A stretch of 64,000 bases of DNA from Oceanobacillus timonensis. Its GTDB lineage: Bacteria > Bacillota > Bacilli > Bacillales > Amphibacillaceae. A program made the position numbers and the translations under genes. Below are positions 44,391-54,338 of the stretch, piece by piece. The notes beneath the pieces are model-generated. The model saw only the letters and a program-made list of their open reading frames with translations, searched no databases and had not been told where the DNA came from. The stretch's first letter is position 1. Every line of letters begins with the position of its first letter. The stretch spans positions 2,466,344 through 2,530,343 of the forward strand of contig NZ_LT800497.1 of assembly GCF_900166635.1 (NCBI RefSeq), given 5' to 3'.

Positions 44391-45416
44391 TTAATCCGGG
44401 GAGGCAATCATGACAAATCCATGAATTCTTTTTGTTTTCAAGTAATCTGGCCATTCCAGCGGTACCCTTTCCCAGGTTTGCCCGGCATCATAAGAAAGGT
44501 AAAAACCAAGATTATTCACAGCGTAAAAAGCCCCTGATTCCGATGGATGGGAAGTTAAAGCAAAGACAGAGGAACCTTCCGCACCAGGTAAGCCATTTTC
44601 TACAGGCGACCAGGAAGCCCCATCTTCCCGTCGTACCAAAATCGTACGTGCGTGCGCCGGATCATAAGCTTCATAAGGACTTTGCGCTGCGGCAGCAACC
44701 ATTGTATCAGCATTCCCTGCGTCTACAGCGATATGAACTAAATAGTTATAAGGTGCAAGGCCCTCATTCACTGTCTGCCAAGTGTTACCGGCATCAAAGC
44801 TTTCTGCATAACCGCCGCCTGCAGCTTCATATATTCGCCCTGGAGCTTGAGCATGTGTTGTTAAAGTATGACAATCATATTGTGAATGAGGTTTTCGATC
44901 TTCCCAACTTGCTCCTTTATCTTCACTTTTCATCACGCCGCCAAGTTCAATGCCGACAAATATACGGTTCTCATCATGGATATCCGGTTCAATCCAACGT
45001 ACGTGATGTGTGTATGGACGAGGCGGAAAACTCCAAGCAGATTTGGAAGGTAAATCTAATAGACCTGGACAATCAGTCCAAGTTTTACCCCCATCTTCGG
45101 AACGAAATAGTCCGCTCGGTTCTGTACCTGCCCAAACAACATGATATCCATTTTTCACCTCTGTTGGACTGACCGCCACACTCATTACTCTGTTATGTGA
45201 TATCCCTGATCCAGCTGCTGTCCATGTCTTGCCACAATCATTACTTATCCATAAACCTTCGTTAAAGGTCCCTCCATACAGCCGTCCTTTCTGGCTAGGG
45301 TCTGCTGCAAGACATAAAAATGGTGCTGGTGTTCGTCTTTCTTCCATTACCCATTCCTGCTCCTCTTTTTTTATTTCATAAACAGAACTTCCCGCTGTAA
45401 AATATAAAACTTCCAT
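44391..45416 (-). CDS. BNR/Asp-box repeat protein (sialidase-like beta-propeller)
   Basis: Soluble protein of 341 residues built of beta-propeller blades. Asp-box motifs recur: SNDCGKTW, SEDGGKTW, SEDKGASW, SFDAGNTW, SYDAGQTW. There is no signal peptide. Such WD40/YVTN/BNR-like proteins are often labelled exo-alpha-sialidase or glycosyl hydrolase, but the sialidase catalytic residues are not evident. ATG 45416 has GGTGGTGAG just upstream. A 246-codon frame on the opposite strand is an antisense shadow. Confidence 0.8.
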   Translation of the reverse strand: MEVLYFTAGSSVYEIKKEEQEWVMEERRTPAPFLCLAADPSQKGRLYGGTFNEGLWISNDCGKTWTAAGSGISHNRVMSVAVSPTEVKNGYHVVWAGTEPSGLFRSEDGGKTWTDCPGLLDLPSKSAWSFPPRPYTHHVRWIEPDIHDENRIFVGIELGGVMKSEDKGASWEDRKPHSQYDCHTLTTHAQAPGRIYEAAGGGYAESFDAGNTWQTVNEGLAPYNYLVHIAVDAGNADTMVAAAAQSPYEAYDPAHARTILVRREDGASWSPVENGLPGAEGSSVFALTSHPSESGAFYAVNNLGFYLSYDAGQTWERVPLEWPDYLKTKRIHGFVMIASPD

Positions 45417-46536
45417 GCTACTCACCACCTTGATTATTTTGAAATCCATCTTTCTATTTCAGGGTCATCTTAAGAAATACATCTAATTCATTTAGTGTAC
45501 TTGTAAGTAAAAACAACCCTTTTACAACAAGAAAAGCTAAGAAAATATCGAGAAACAATGAAAAAAGCCTTTATAGTTAGCTTTATTCACTGTAAACCTA
45601 ACTCGTAAACGTCCGAAATTGACTTTTTATCACGGAGAAACGCCCGTAAAACCTTCGCCTTCAAATAAAGTATGGAAAATAAATGTAGTAATCTGTCTTC
45701 ATCCGTTTACATGCCAACATCATCTTTCCAGTCATTCAAGTTATCGTTAGAGTATCATAAGTCATTCTACAGTCAAAAAGATTTTGTCAAAAATTTTTAA
45801 ACAATCATTTTTTAATCAAAATATGATGAGTCTTATTCCCATACAAAAAAGGCCTTATCATGGATAAGACCCTTTGGAGACAATGTCATATGTTATTGCT
45901 TGAATTGTGGATGCTGGAATATACACAAGCCTCCTTCCTCTATGTCGGCTGGATTAATTTTCTTTAAAAAAGCTTTCCGGCAATGACTTTCGGGTCATTT
46001 AACAACAGTGTATTGACATATTGTCCAAATGTAACATCTCCCAATGATATATTTATTAATCTAACAATTTATCATACTGTTTTCATGTGACTGGCTATTC
46101 TTGCTTGTCTTCTGTTATTTGTTAGATAGTTTTTTAAAGCATTTCATAAATCTTAACACATTATGTTAGAGTTGAATAAAGCATGGTGAAACGAACAAGT
46201 TTTCTAATCTTTTTACTTAAGGCTTCCTTTTATGCGTTCTTTTAGACATTGCTTCTTTTTCTATCTGAAAAAGACGTTTAAAAAAGCATTCAAAGTCTTA
46301 GGGCAATCTTAGCGGATGACTTTTCATTGAAAGCCTAGTAAAGTAAAAATCCTCTTTGTCTTCAAATAGAACAAAGAGGGATTTTTTAGCATCATGATTA
46401 GATTATTAAATTTGTATCTCCGGAAGCCCTTTACATGACTACATACAGAATTCCCTTGCCTTTTCCATCACTCAGGATAAATACATTCCGTATCTGGAAA
46501 ACAGCTTTCAACTGCATTCCGGACAGAACGAAACAC
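45417..46536. other. Gene-free region of about 1.1 kb
   Basis: No ORF with a ribosome site. It contains a minus-strand terminator-like hairpin (GGGTCTTATC/GATAAGGCC then TTTTTT, 45846-45876), a bidirectional terminator (46345-46387) for the MFS gene on its right, and a 27-base segment (TTTATCACGGA...TAAAAC, 45627-45653) that recurs with four changes at 47938-47964 on the other side of that gene. On the minus strand the repeat lies in short open stretches, which suggests decayed copies of one gene or element. Confidence 0.45.
46345..46387. terminator. Bidirectional terminator
   Basis: AAAAATCCTCTTTGT (46345-46359) pairs with ACAAAGAGGGATTTTT (46371-46386), one bulge, with T or A runs on both sides. 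It lies about 150 bases past the CynX-like gene. Confidence 0.75.
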
Positions 46537-47763
46537 TTACACGTATCTATTTCTGCCAGCGCCCAATCCTGCCAGTGTCATCAGTAAACAAATAACCACG
46601 ATAGCAATCAGGGACGCATTCCATGCATGCGTTATATCAAACAGCAGCCCTATAAACAATGGTCCAACTGCGGCAAAAATATAACCGATGGATTGTGCCA
46701 TCCCGGAAAGCGAGCTTGCTTGTTCAGCATTTCGCGCACGCATCCCCAGCATCGCAAGGGATAAGCTGATAGCGCCTCCGAAAGTAACACCAATCAGTGT
46801 TACCCAAACGAAAATGAGCGGCAGCGGCCCTCCGATTAATAGACCGGCAAAACCAATCGTAGCACCACCGCCAATTCCTAATACGATACCTTGCTGGTTG
46901 GAGAATTTTTCTGCCAACACCGGTGCCAAAAAAGTAGACGGCAATCCAACAAACTGCACATAGGCTACTAGCCAGCCTGCTGCTGATACGGAAAAGCCAA
47001 AACTTTGCATTATTTCCGGTAGCCACGATACGATTACATAAAATATAAATGATTGCAAACCCATAAACAAAGTAACCTGCCAAGCTAGTGGCGATTTCCA
47101 CAAATTACCGTCATTAAAAGATCGGTTACTTAACGCTATCTGTTCTTCTTTCGGCGTGGAATCCTGTCTAAGAACAAAAACCCAAACAATAATTCCTACT
47201 ACAGCCAGCACAGCCCAAGATAATAAAGCTAACTCCCAGCCCAAACCTGCATTTTTTGCAAGCGGGACAGAAAGCCCGGAAGCGGTAGCTGCAAATATTG
47301 CCATCGATGTCGAATACACACTGGTCATTTGGCCAACTTTATGCGGGAACTTCTCTTTAATTACTGCCGGCAACAGGACATTCATAATGGCAATACCAAC
47401 ACCAATAATAGCTGTCCCAATAAACAAAGGCGGTGTATAAGGAACAGAGCGCATTCCAATGCCAACGAACAGCAGTATCAGTCCCAGCATGACAGCTTGA
47501 TCATTTCCCAGCCGCCGTCCAATTCTCGGAGCAAGCGGTGATATCACAGCAAATGCAATCAGCGGCAGACTGGTAATTGTCCCCGCACTCCAATTCTCCA
47601 GACCAATCTGATCCCGTATCGTCCCTAATAACGGTCCAACAGAAGTAATTGCTGGTCTCAGATTAAAACCAATAACCATGATGGCAATCAAATATAGCAT
47701 TCTCTTATTCGAAGATGCTTCCATAACGCCACTGTTTTTTGCTCTCACTCTTTTTTTCTCCAT
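46537..47763 (-). CDS. CynX/NimT-family MFS transporter
   Basis: Permease of 408 residues with twelve predicted helices. The N-terminal GFNLRPAITSVGPLL is diagnostic for the CynX/NimT (cyanate/nitroimidazole) subfamily, with MNVLLPAVIKEKFPHKVGQMTSVYST in helix 4/5. Substrate unknown; family members export or import small anions and amino-acid-like compounds. AGAAGG precedes the ATG. It is monocistronic and flanked on both sides by gene-poor DNA carrying two related short repeats. Confidence 0.85.
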   Translation of the reverse strand: MEKKRVRAKNSGVMEASSNKRMLYLIAIMVIGFNLRPAITSVGPLLGTIRDQIGLENWSAGTITSLPLIAFAVISPLAPRIGRRLGNDQAVMLGLILLFVGIGMRSVPYTPPLFIGTAIIGVGIAIMNVLLPAVIKEKFPHKVGQMTSVYSTSMAIFAATASGLSVPLAKNAGLGWELALLSWAVLAVVGIIVWVFVLRQDSTPKEEQIALSNRSFNDGNLWKSPLAWQVTLFMGLQSFIFYVIVSWLPEIMQSFGFSVSAAGWLVAYVQFVGLPSTFLAPVLAEKFSNQQGIVLGIGGGATIGFAGLLIGGPLPLIFVWVTLIGVTFGGAISLSLAMLGMRARNAEQASSLSGMAQSIGYIFAAVGPLFIGLLFDITHAWNASLIAIVVICLLMTLAGLGAGRNRYV

Positions 47764-48273
47764 CTACATACCTTCTTTTTATCTTCTTTTCGATTTCTCG
47801 TATCTTGAAAGGCAATACAGAAACATTTTTCATAATACAATATATGTTATGGGAAGGTGCGGAACGTTGTCAAGATGCTCATAATTTCAACGAAGAAATA
47901 TATTATATGATTTTTTAGCATATTTCATGCATCGATTTATCACGGAAAATCGCCTTTAAAACTCCCACTGAATGAAGTTTCGTTTGATACCATTTCATCA
48001 TCAGCTTCTCCGAATCGTATGTACCCTCCCACAAAATATATTTCATAAGTCAATCATTTCCTATTTTATTAATCGTTACCTACGTTTATGGTATCAAAGT
48101 TTATCGTATTTCTTCCAGTCTATCACATTCTTTCAACTTTAAAATATAGAATTCAATGAAATTATTACAAATTATCTGAAACTCCCACTCTTTTCTTTCA
48201 AAAAATGTATATCTATGAAACTTATTGGACAACCTGTCAATATAACAAACTATTAATTGGAGGTATTTCCAAG
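47764..48273. other. Divergent intergenic region with short minus-strand ORF
   Basis: About 510 bases. A 43-codon minus-strand frame (47915-48046, starting MKYILWEGTYDSEKLMM) has a weak GGAAA upstream and contains the second copy of the repeat seen at 45627-45653. It may be a remnant. No clear promoter for the amidase gene was picked out. Confidence 0.35.
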
Positions 48274-49578
48274 ATGAAGTACAACTTAATGATAGGCATT
48301 GCTTTTTTCGTTTGCCTATTCATTTTTTTACCAACAGTTCATGCAGACGACGGGAAGATGTACCAAGTTCATGCTGAAACAATAGAATTCATGGATGCTC
48401 CCTCTGAGGATGCAACCATTCTAGGTGAATTAAAAAAAGACTATAAAGTTACTATTTTTGAAGAATCCAATGGCTGGGGGAAAACATTTTATAACGGTGA
48501 ACAGGCCTGGATCGCGTTACATCACCTTTCCGCAGTGGATGATATACAGACAGAGCCAGAAAACGAGGAATCAGATACAGAAGATACAGAAGATACAGAA
48601 AATCAACAAATTGAAACGGAAACTGCTGCAGAAATAAATACAACGTCTGCGGAATCTAGCACAAACGGAGTATTGTACCGTGTTCAAGCATCCGCAGTAA
48701 ATGCACGTTATGCACCTGATAAGAATGCAGCAGTCGTTACACAGTTAAATCATGGAGAAAAAGTTACTATTTTTGAAGAATCATACGGTTGGGGAAAAAC
48801 GTATTATCATGATGAAGAAGTATGGATTGCTCTATATTTACTTGATAAAGATAACGAATCGACCATCAGCGATGATGTATCAGAAGAAAATGAAACAATA
48901 GAGTCGTCGGAAACAGCAGAAGAAAATCAAAATGAAGCATCAGAAGCTGATACGGAACAAAAAGAGGATGAAACGGAAAACGAAGAGACTGAATCAAAAG
49001 AGGACAAGCCAGAAGTTCAAGCGGAACAAAGCTCGGAACATCCGCTTGCAGACCGTCACTTTGTGATTGATCCTGGTCATGGCGGGAAAGATCCTGGCGC
49101 AGTAGGGTCAGAGGTATATGAAAAAACATTAGCGCTGACCACAGCTAAAAAATTAGGAGATCAATTACGTCAACAAGGGGCTTCCGTTACCTTTACCAGA
49201 GAAGATGATACGTATCTTTCATTGGAGGAACGGGCCAATATTAGTAATGCAGCAGATACGGACGCATTTATCAGCTTGCACTATAATGCTTCGGAAGATC
49301 CAGCTGCGAGCGGGGTAGAAACCTTTTACAAAAATGAAAGTGAAAGCCAAATGCTTGCGCAATCTGTACAAACATCGCTGATGAATCATGTTGATCTCCA
49401 TGATCGCGGGGCGCAACAGGCCGATTTCCAAGTGTTGAAGGATAATCAGCAAACTGCTATCTTAATTGAGCTTGGTTTCATCAGCAATGCAGAGGAACAG
49501 CAGGTGATTCAAACGGATCACTATCAAGAAAATGCAACAAAAGGTATTGTGGCAGGTTTGGAAACGTATTTTAATTAA
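48274..49578 (+). CDS. Secreted N-acetylmuramoyl-L-alanine amidase with two SH3b domains
   Basis: Cell-wall hydrolase of about 434 residues. Signal peptide ending VHA-DD; SH3b 1 (MYQVHAETIEFMDAP...), an acidic linker, SH3b 2 (LYRVQASAVNARYAP...), a second long Glu/Asp/Ser-rich linker, then an Amidase_3 catalytic domain. Zinc ligands are DPGHGG, SEVYEKT and SLHYN, with the catalytic Glu in LIELGFISN. The two SH3b units share TIFEESNGWGKTF/TIFEESYGWGKTY, so one arose by duplication. ATG 48274 has GGAGG 10 bases upstream; the 23 codons before it do not resemble a signal peptide. Confidence 0.9.
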   Translation: MKYNLMIGIAFFVCLFIFLPTVHADDGKMYQVHAETIEFMDAPSEDATILGELKKDYKVTIFEESNGWGKTFYNGEQAWIALHHLSAVDDIQTEPENEESDTEDTEDTENQQIETETAAEINTTSAESSTNGVLYRVQASAVNARYAPDKNAAVVTQLNHGEKVTIFEESYGWGKTYYHDEEVWIALYLLDKDNESTISDDVSEENETIESSETAEENQNEASEADTEQKEDETENEETESKEDKPEVQAEQSSEHPLADRHFVIDPGHGGKDPGAVGSEVYEKTLALTTAKKLGDQLRQQGASVTFTREDDTYLSLEERANISNAADTDAFISLHYNASEDPAASGVETFYKNESESQMLAQSVQTSLMNHVDLHDRGAQQADFQVLKDNQQTAILIELGFISNAEEQQVIQTDHYQENATKGIVAGLETYFN

Positions 49579-49591
49579 ATAACATCTCATG

Positions 49592-49630
49592 ATAAGGCAA
49601 AAGTATCTTTCTATTGCACTTTTGCCTTAT
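49592..49630. terminator. Terminator after the amidase gene
   Basis: ATAAGGCAAAAGT (49592-49604) pairs perfectly with ACTTTTGCCTTAT (49618-49630), followed by TTGTC; it can serve both converging genes. Confidence 0.75.
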
Positions 49631-49720
49631 TTGTCACCCTCTTATACGCTTCCTGTTATCTAAAATAAGGAACCAACGAGAGAGCCTTTCAGAGATAGTT
49701 TCTCCAATCCAGCGCTGGCG

Positions 49721-50494
49721 CTATTTATGAAACCGTTCCAATCGATAGAAATGATACGTATTGTCTGTTATTTGCTGTCGAACGTTGTCAAAAGGCAGCT
49801 GTTTTACTTCAGCTATTTTCTTCATGACATCGATAATCCTATCCGGATGGGTCATTTGATTCTGAAAAGGTCCTTGAAACGGCCATGGTCCATCTGTTTC
49901 TGCCATCATAAGTTCTAATGGGTATTGTTTGATTAAAGACTGAATCTCCTCTTCATACCAGCAATCCGGCGTTATAGAAATCATATATTGATTAGCTATC
50001 ATCCGTTTTATTGTTGCCTGGTCCCCTTTAAACCAATGGAAATGTGCCCGTTTTATCTGATATTTTTCAAGCATATCACAGACAATAGAAGCATCTTCAT
50101 AAACCGCGTGTAAAATAATCGGTAAATCATACTTTTTTGCAACTTGTATAAAACGTTCCAAAATCGCGTGATAAGGTGTAACATCAAGAGAAGAAGCGTC
50201 TTTACGTTTAGCATAATAAGGTACACCGACTTCCCCCACACCAACAATATCTGTTGATCTTTGTTCGATTGCTTGTATGATTTGGCTGATTTCTTGCGAA
50301 GAAGGCAGCGCCTGTTCCGGATGCCAACCAAAAGCGGGATAAACAAACGGATACCTCTCGGCCAATTGCCATACTGTTTGGCAGCTCTCAAAATTGCTCG
50401 CTACAGCTATCATTCCATCTATTTTGCGTGCATGAATGACCTGTTGTAATTCATTCGGCTGATACCAATCCAGATGAATATGAGCATCAATCAT
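49721..50494 (-). CDS. TatD family metal-dependent hydrolase
   Basis: TIM-barrel hydrolase of about 257 residues of the TatD family (3'-5' exonuclease/DNase type or related amidohydrolase). Metal ligands: DAHIHLD at the start, GEVG, ILHAVYED (His), FHWFKG (His) and AETDGPWPF (Asp). ATG 50494 lies a suitable distance from AGGGGG; a GTG three codons earlier overlaps that site. It starts 12 bases after the stop of the threonine dehydratase-like gene, so the two probably form an operon. Confidence 0.83.
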   Translation of the reverse strand: MIDAHIHLDWYQPNELQQVIHARKIDGMIAVASNFESCQTVWQLAERYPFVYPAFGWHPEQALPSSQEISQIIQAIEQRSTDIVGVGEVGVPYYAKRKDASSLDVTPYHAILERFIQVAKKYDLPIILHAVYEDASIVCDMLEKYQIKRAHFHWFKGDQATIKRMIANQYMISITPDCWYEEEIQSLIKQYPLELMMAETDGPWPFQGPFQNQMTHPDRIIDVMKKIAEVKQLPFDNVRQQITDNTYHFYRLERFHK

Positions 50495-50515
50495 CAAACA
50501 CACCCCCTGCTCCTA

Positions 50516-51466
50516 TTAAACGATGATATCCTTGAATAAATCACCAGCTTTCCTGACATCCACATTTCCTCCGCTTAATACCACGCCAACTCTTTTGCCT
50601 TTAACAGAAAGCTTCCGATACGCTGCTAAAGCAACCGCTCCAGATGGTTCGACTACAATCTTCAACCGCGTCCAAAGAAGGTACATAGCCGTCTTGATTT
50701 CCTCCTCAGAAACAGTTATAAAATCATCTACATGCTCCTTAATAAATGGAAAAGTAATTTTTCCTAATGAAGGGGTATTTAAACCATCCGCAACAGAGTT
50801 TGGTGTTTTTATCGTCTGTAATTCACCTGTTTTAAACGACTTCGCTGCATCATCTGATAACGCCGGTTCCACCCCAATCACCTTACATTCAGGCAAGAGG
50901 TGTTTGGCGGCAACAGCACATCCGCTTATCAGCCCGCCTCCCCCGCAGGGAACCAGGAGATAATCAAGCTTTCCCACTTCTTCTATGAACTCTTGTGCAA
51001 CGGTACCTTGTCCAGCTATAATGGACTCCGCATCGAAAGGCGGAATTAACGTATAACCGTATTTATCGATTAGCTCTTGTGCAATTTCCTCCCGAGATTC
51101 TGTGGAGCGGTTATATTTAATAATTGTCGCACCGTAGTCCTCCACAGCATCAGTTTTAACCCGTGGAGCATCCTCAGGCATAACTACGGTCGCCGGAATA
51201 GCAAGTATTTTACAAGTTAAAGCCGTAGCCATTGCATGATTTCCGGATGAATAGGCGATTACTCCCTTCCTTCTGGCTTCTTGCGAAAGAGAGCTGACCG
51301 TATTATAGGCGCCACGAAATTTAAACGCCCCCATACGTTGGAAGTTTTCACACTTTAGAAAAATAGAATTTCCGGTTAATTCATTTAAAAGCGTTGAAGT
51401 CAGCACTGGCGTTTTATGTGCAATGCCGTCTAAACGGTTTGCTGCTTCTGTTATTTTTTCATACAT
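50516..51466 (-). CDS. Threonine/serine dehydratase family PLP enzyme
   Basis: Fold-type II PLP enzyme of 316 residues. The Schiff-base Lys is K49 in GAFKFRGAY; the phosphate-binding glycine loop is PCGGGGLISG; the C-terminus reads VVLSGGNVD. The short length without an ACT regulatory domain fits catabolic threonine dehydratase, serine racemase or 3-hydroxyaspartate ammonia-lyase. AAGGAG lies 8 bases before the ATG. First gene of an operon with tatD-like. Confidence 0.85.
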   Translation of the reverse strand: MYEKITEAANRLDGIAHKTPVLTSTLLNELTGNSIFLKCENFQRMGAFKFRGAYNTVSSLSQEARRKGVIAYSSGNHAMATALTCKILAIPATVVMPEDAPRVKTDAVEDYGATIIKYNRSTESREEIAQELIDKYGYTLIPPFDAESIIAGQGTVAQEFIEEVGKLDYLLVPCGGGGLISGCAVAAKHLLPECKVIGVEPALSDDAAKSFKTGELQTIKTPNSVADGLNTPSLGKITFPFIKEHVDDFITVSEEEIKTAMYLLWTRLKIVVEPSGAVALAAYRKLSVKGKRVGVVLSGGNVDVRKAGDLFKDIIV

Positions 51467-51554
51467 TTTGATTTCTCCTTTTTTACGCGGATGGTAACGC
51501 TTTCTGTTTTTTCGAAAACTACTTTCGAACTTTACTTGTTTTATAGGGCAATCT

Positions 51555-51935
51555 TTATACCGTTAATTCTAAATAATTGCCTTCCGGATCTTCAATAACA
51601 CTTTCATAATAGCCATCTCCCGTAACGCGGGGACCATTTACTAAATGAAAACCAGTCTTTTTTAATGTATCTGTCATTTGATTCACTTGTTCTTGACTCC
51701 CTAAGGAAATGGCAATATGAGCCCAACCGGTTCTCTTTTTTGAATCTGGTTGATCCACCCCTGATTGACGCATGATTTCTAAACGTGTTGTTCCATCAAA
51801 TGTGAGAAAATAAGACTCAAATGCTTTGTCTTTATTATGATACTTGGCACTTGCACTTCCATTGAAATACGTTTCGTAAAAATGTTTCATCGCTTCTAAA
51901 TCTTTGACCCAGATTGCCACGTGCTCGATTTTCAT
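51555..51935 (-). CDS. VOC/glyoxalase family protein
   Basis: Protein of 126 residues with two beta-alpha-beta-beta-beta modules. Potential metal ligands: His5 in [14 protein letters not shown], Glu in TRLEIMRQ, His in WAHIAI, Glu in NYLELTV; this spacing fits the glyoxalase I/VOC superfamily. Substrate unknown. ATG 51935 has GGAGGG 7 bases upstream. Monocistronic. Confidence 0.85.
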   Translation of the reverse strand: MKIEHVAIWVKDLEAMKHFYETYFNGSASAKYHNKDKAFESYFLTFDGTTRLEIMRQSGVDQPDSKKRTGWAHIAISLGSQEQVNQMTDTLKKTGFHLVNGPRVTGDGYYESVIEDPEGNYLELTV

Positions 51936-52135
51936 TTCGCTTCCCTCCATTCAAATAGCAGGACACATCAACATCAATTGGTTATCCGTATTTTAGTAAT
52001 ATATTCTATTAAAACGTATTATATCATTTATTTCCATTATCATAAAATTCGGTTCTTTTTCAATATTGGATAATATATCCCGTTTGAATGTCGGGAGGCA
52101 AAGATAATGAATCACCTGCTGCCAATCAATGAAAA

Positions 52136-52177
52136 AGCAAAAAGGCTTGATACATGTAAAATCAAACCTTTTTGCTT
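52136..52177 (-). terminator. Rho-independent terminator
   Basis: AGCAAAAAGGCTTGAT (52136-52151) pairs with ATCAAACCTTTTTGCTT (52161-52177) and lies 8 bases beyond the TPR lipoprotein stop. Confidence 0.8.
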
Positions 52178-52184
52178 ATCTCTC

Positions 52185-53327
52185 CTATAGTTCATTAAAT
52201 GAATTATCATATGATTCAACGAGTTCTATAAATCTTTCATTATCTAAAATATCTTCAAACAATGGATCTGTGACGGCATATTCAATCAAGTCCGGATCTA
52301 CCTCTAAGACTTCTTCCAACTTATCCAGCCCTTCATCGATCTCCCCCCGCTGGATGTCGATAAAAGCTAGACCGTAATAAGCAACCCCTTTATCTAATGG
52401 GTGTTCTTCCAGCATGTCTTCATAAAGCTCCTCTGCTTCATCCAACTGGTCATTTTTTGCAAGCAGAATTCCTTTATAGTCCAGGTTGTATATGATATTG
52501 GCTTCATCATCCATTTCTAATACAATGTCAGCATATTGCAAAGCTTCCTCATAGTCTTCTGTCAGTTCATAAGCATATACAAGCATATCAAGTGCATCGA
52601 CATCTTCTGGATGCTGTTGCAAAAACTTTTCTAGATAAACAATGCTTTCTTCTGTTTCCTCTAAATAAAGCAGACTGACTCCCATACCATACAAAGCAAA
52701 ATCCACATCCGGTTCAATTTCCAATGCCTCTTCAAAATAAGGTATGGCTTCTTCATCTCTATCCAGCATAGAAAGCGCATTCCCCATCGCAATATATTGT
52801 TCCGGTGTATTTGAGTTTAAATCAATCGCTGTTTGTGCTGCATCCATCGCCTCTTCAAATTCACCTAAATCAGACAGTGCATAAGACAAGTTATTATAGG
52901 CAGACTCCATCGTTTCATCAAGCTCAATTGCTGTTTCTAAAGCCTCTTTCGCTTCTTCTGGTCTTCCAAGTTCCACGAGAACATAGCCTTTATCATTATA
53001 AAGAAAGGCTTCTTCCGGATATTCTTCCAAAGATTCCTCGATTAAATCCAGCGCTTCATCATAATTTTCATTTGCATATAATGGCCGGAGTTTTACCGAT
53101 AATAAATATGTACTGGTATTTGAACCGGAAGCAAGCTGTTCTTCTTCATCGGCATTTGTTTCGTTACCTGATGCTTCTTCCTCCGTATCCAATGATTCCG
53201 TATCCGCACTTTCTTCAGAAGATTCAGATGAGGAAGGTTCAGATGCACTCGTATCTTCTGAAGTACTGCTGCATCCAGCAATGAATAAGCATAATGAGAT
53301 AAAAATGAGTATTCGTGGTTTTTCCAT
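52185..53327 (-). CDS. TPR-repeat lipoprotein
   Basis: Lipoprotein of 380 residues: signal peptide and lipobox IAGC, an acidic Ser/Glu linker (about 20-75), then about eight tetratricopeptide repeats filling the rest (for example DEALDLIEESLEEYPEEAF, KEALETAIELDETMESAY). It probably acts as a protein-protein scaffold on the outer face of the membrane. AAGGAGG precedes the ATG. A decayed copy of about 50 codons of this gene lies at 59540-59690. Confidence 0.88.
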   Translation of the reverse strand: MEKPRILIFISLCLFIAGCSSTSEDTSASEPSSSESSEESADTESLDTEEEASGNETNADEEEQLASGSNTSTYLLSVKLRPLYANENYDEALDLIEESLEEYPEEAFLYNDKGYVLVELGRPEEAKEALETAIELDETMESAYNNLSYALSDLGEFEEAMDAAQTAIDLNSNTPEQYIAMGNALSMLDRDEEAIPYFEEALEIEPDVDFALYGMGVSLLYLEETEESIVYLEKFLQQHPEDVDALDMLVYAYELTEDYEEALQYADIVLEMDDEANIIYNLDYKGILLAKNDQLDEAEELYEDMLEEHPLDKGVAYYGLAFIDIQRGEIDEGLDKLEEVLEVDPDLIEYAVTDPLFEDILDNERFIELVESYDNSFNEL

Positions 53328-53446
53328 CTTATCCTCCTTTATTTAACAAATAATTCTTTCAAATAACATAATTCATTATAATACAAATGGAATAAAAAAG
53401 GAAGATAATTGCGGCATAAAGTACTAAATAATGCTGGAAACAGAAA

Positions 53447-53469
53447 AAAACACGGAAATTCCGTGTTTT
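53447..53469 (-). terminator. Rho-independent terminator
   Basis: AAAACACGGAA pairs with TTCCGTGTTTT at a tiny loop, with further Ts on the minus strand; it follows the 62-residue membrane protein. Confidence 0.8.
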
Positions 53470-53511
53470 ACGCATCACTGTTATTATCATTGTCACTTGT
53501 AACATGTCATT

Positions 53512-53700
53512 TTAAACGAAAACCCAGATAAGAACGGAAATCAGAATAATTGCTGGAAGACCAAGGAAATAAATATAAGAAAGACTTGAGAAACTTTTTT
53601 TCTTTTCATAATTATCATCCAGCTTTTTTGTAACAAGCAACGTTCCGACTAACGCCAACACACACACGATAATAACCAGTATAATAAGGCTATTCAACAT
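53512..53700 (-). CDS. Small two-helix membrane protein
   Basis: Hypothetical protein of 62 residues: helix 1 at about 4-23, a charged KKLDDNYEKKK loop, helix 2 at about 42-61. GGAGGGGGG lies before the ATG and a perfect terminator follows, so it is a real small gene. No family recognised. Confidence 0.7.
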   Translation of the reverse strand: MLNSLIILVIIVCVLALVGTLLVTKKLDDNYEKKKSFSSLSYIYFLGLPAIILISVLIWVFV

Positions 53701-53761
53701 GTTTCATCCCCCCTCCACGTCCATTGAATGACATAATGATCCCGGCAGCGTTGACGTACGA

Positions 53762-54226
53762 TCAGGCATTATCCAGCAGCCTGTTATCTGACGAAGCCAT
53801 TTTCTGTATATAATCTGCATCAAGCGTGTAAGATGCCATTTTTTTCTTCCATTGTTTAACCACATCTACATGATTGTCATAAGCAAAAACATGAAATGTG
53901 ATGTTTTTATTTTTTCTATTATATTTGATGATATGTGGAATCATGCCCGTTTCCGGTTGAAGATACGAGGCTTCTTTTCCTGGAAAAATATGATTCTTGT
54001 ATAAAAATTGGGCTCCATTAAAAGAATCTATAACACTTTGTTTCTTATCTCCTTCCAGGTACTCTCCACCATATGTTACCGTGCTATTTTCTGCATCAAT
54101 TTTTGGATGCAACTCAAATTTATTTAAAACCCAGCCCACCAAAGCACTTGGAGGGCTAGTTAAAAATTTCAGTATAATCCCTGCTATGGTAATTAATATA
54201 AACGTCCATGTCATGACATATTTCAT
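53762..54226 (-). CDS. Hypothetical protein, possibly YfmQ family
   Basis: Protein of 154 residues with one N-terminal membrane helix (about 5-22) and a soluble part that reads like a mixed alpha/beta domain (VTYGGEYLEGDKKQSVIDSFNGAQFLYKNHIFPG). It resembles the YfmQ family of bacilli from memory; I am not sure. AGGAG abuts the first ATG, so the ATG four codons later (54214) may be used instead. Function unknown. Confidence 0.55.
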   Translation of the reverse strand: MKYVMTWTFILITIAGIILKFLTSPPSALVGWVLNKFELHPKIDAENSTVTYGGEYLEGDKKQSVIDSFNGAQFLYKNHIFPGKEASYLQPETGMIPHIIKYNRKNKNITFHVFAYDNHVDVVKQWKKKMASYTLDADYIQKMASSDNRLLDNA

Positions 54227-54338
54227 CTCCTGTTTTCATTTCCTAGTTTGAACTGCTTCCTGGTAGGATACATTCTCAATCTATTTTCATTGTACCGGAA
54301 ATCTAAAAAATGATACCATCCAATTCGCATAAAAATAC

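Noticed and set aside
44432..45172. 246-codon frame on the plus strand
   Set aside because: It is antisense to the Asp-box protein, which has repeats, a ribosome site and family motifs on the minus strand; the plus frame is compositionally odd and has no site.
46183..46245. 20-codon hydrophobic peptide resembling a type I toxin
   Set aside because: No ribosome site before the ATG and no antisense RNA features seen.
52805..53284. 159-codon plus-strand frame
   Set aside because: Antisense shadow of the TPR lipoprotein's acidic coding region.
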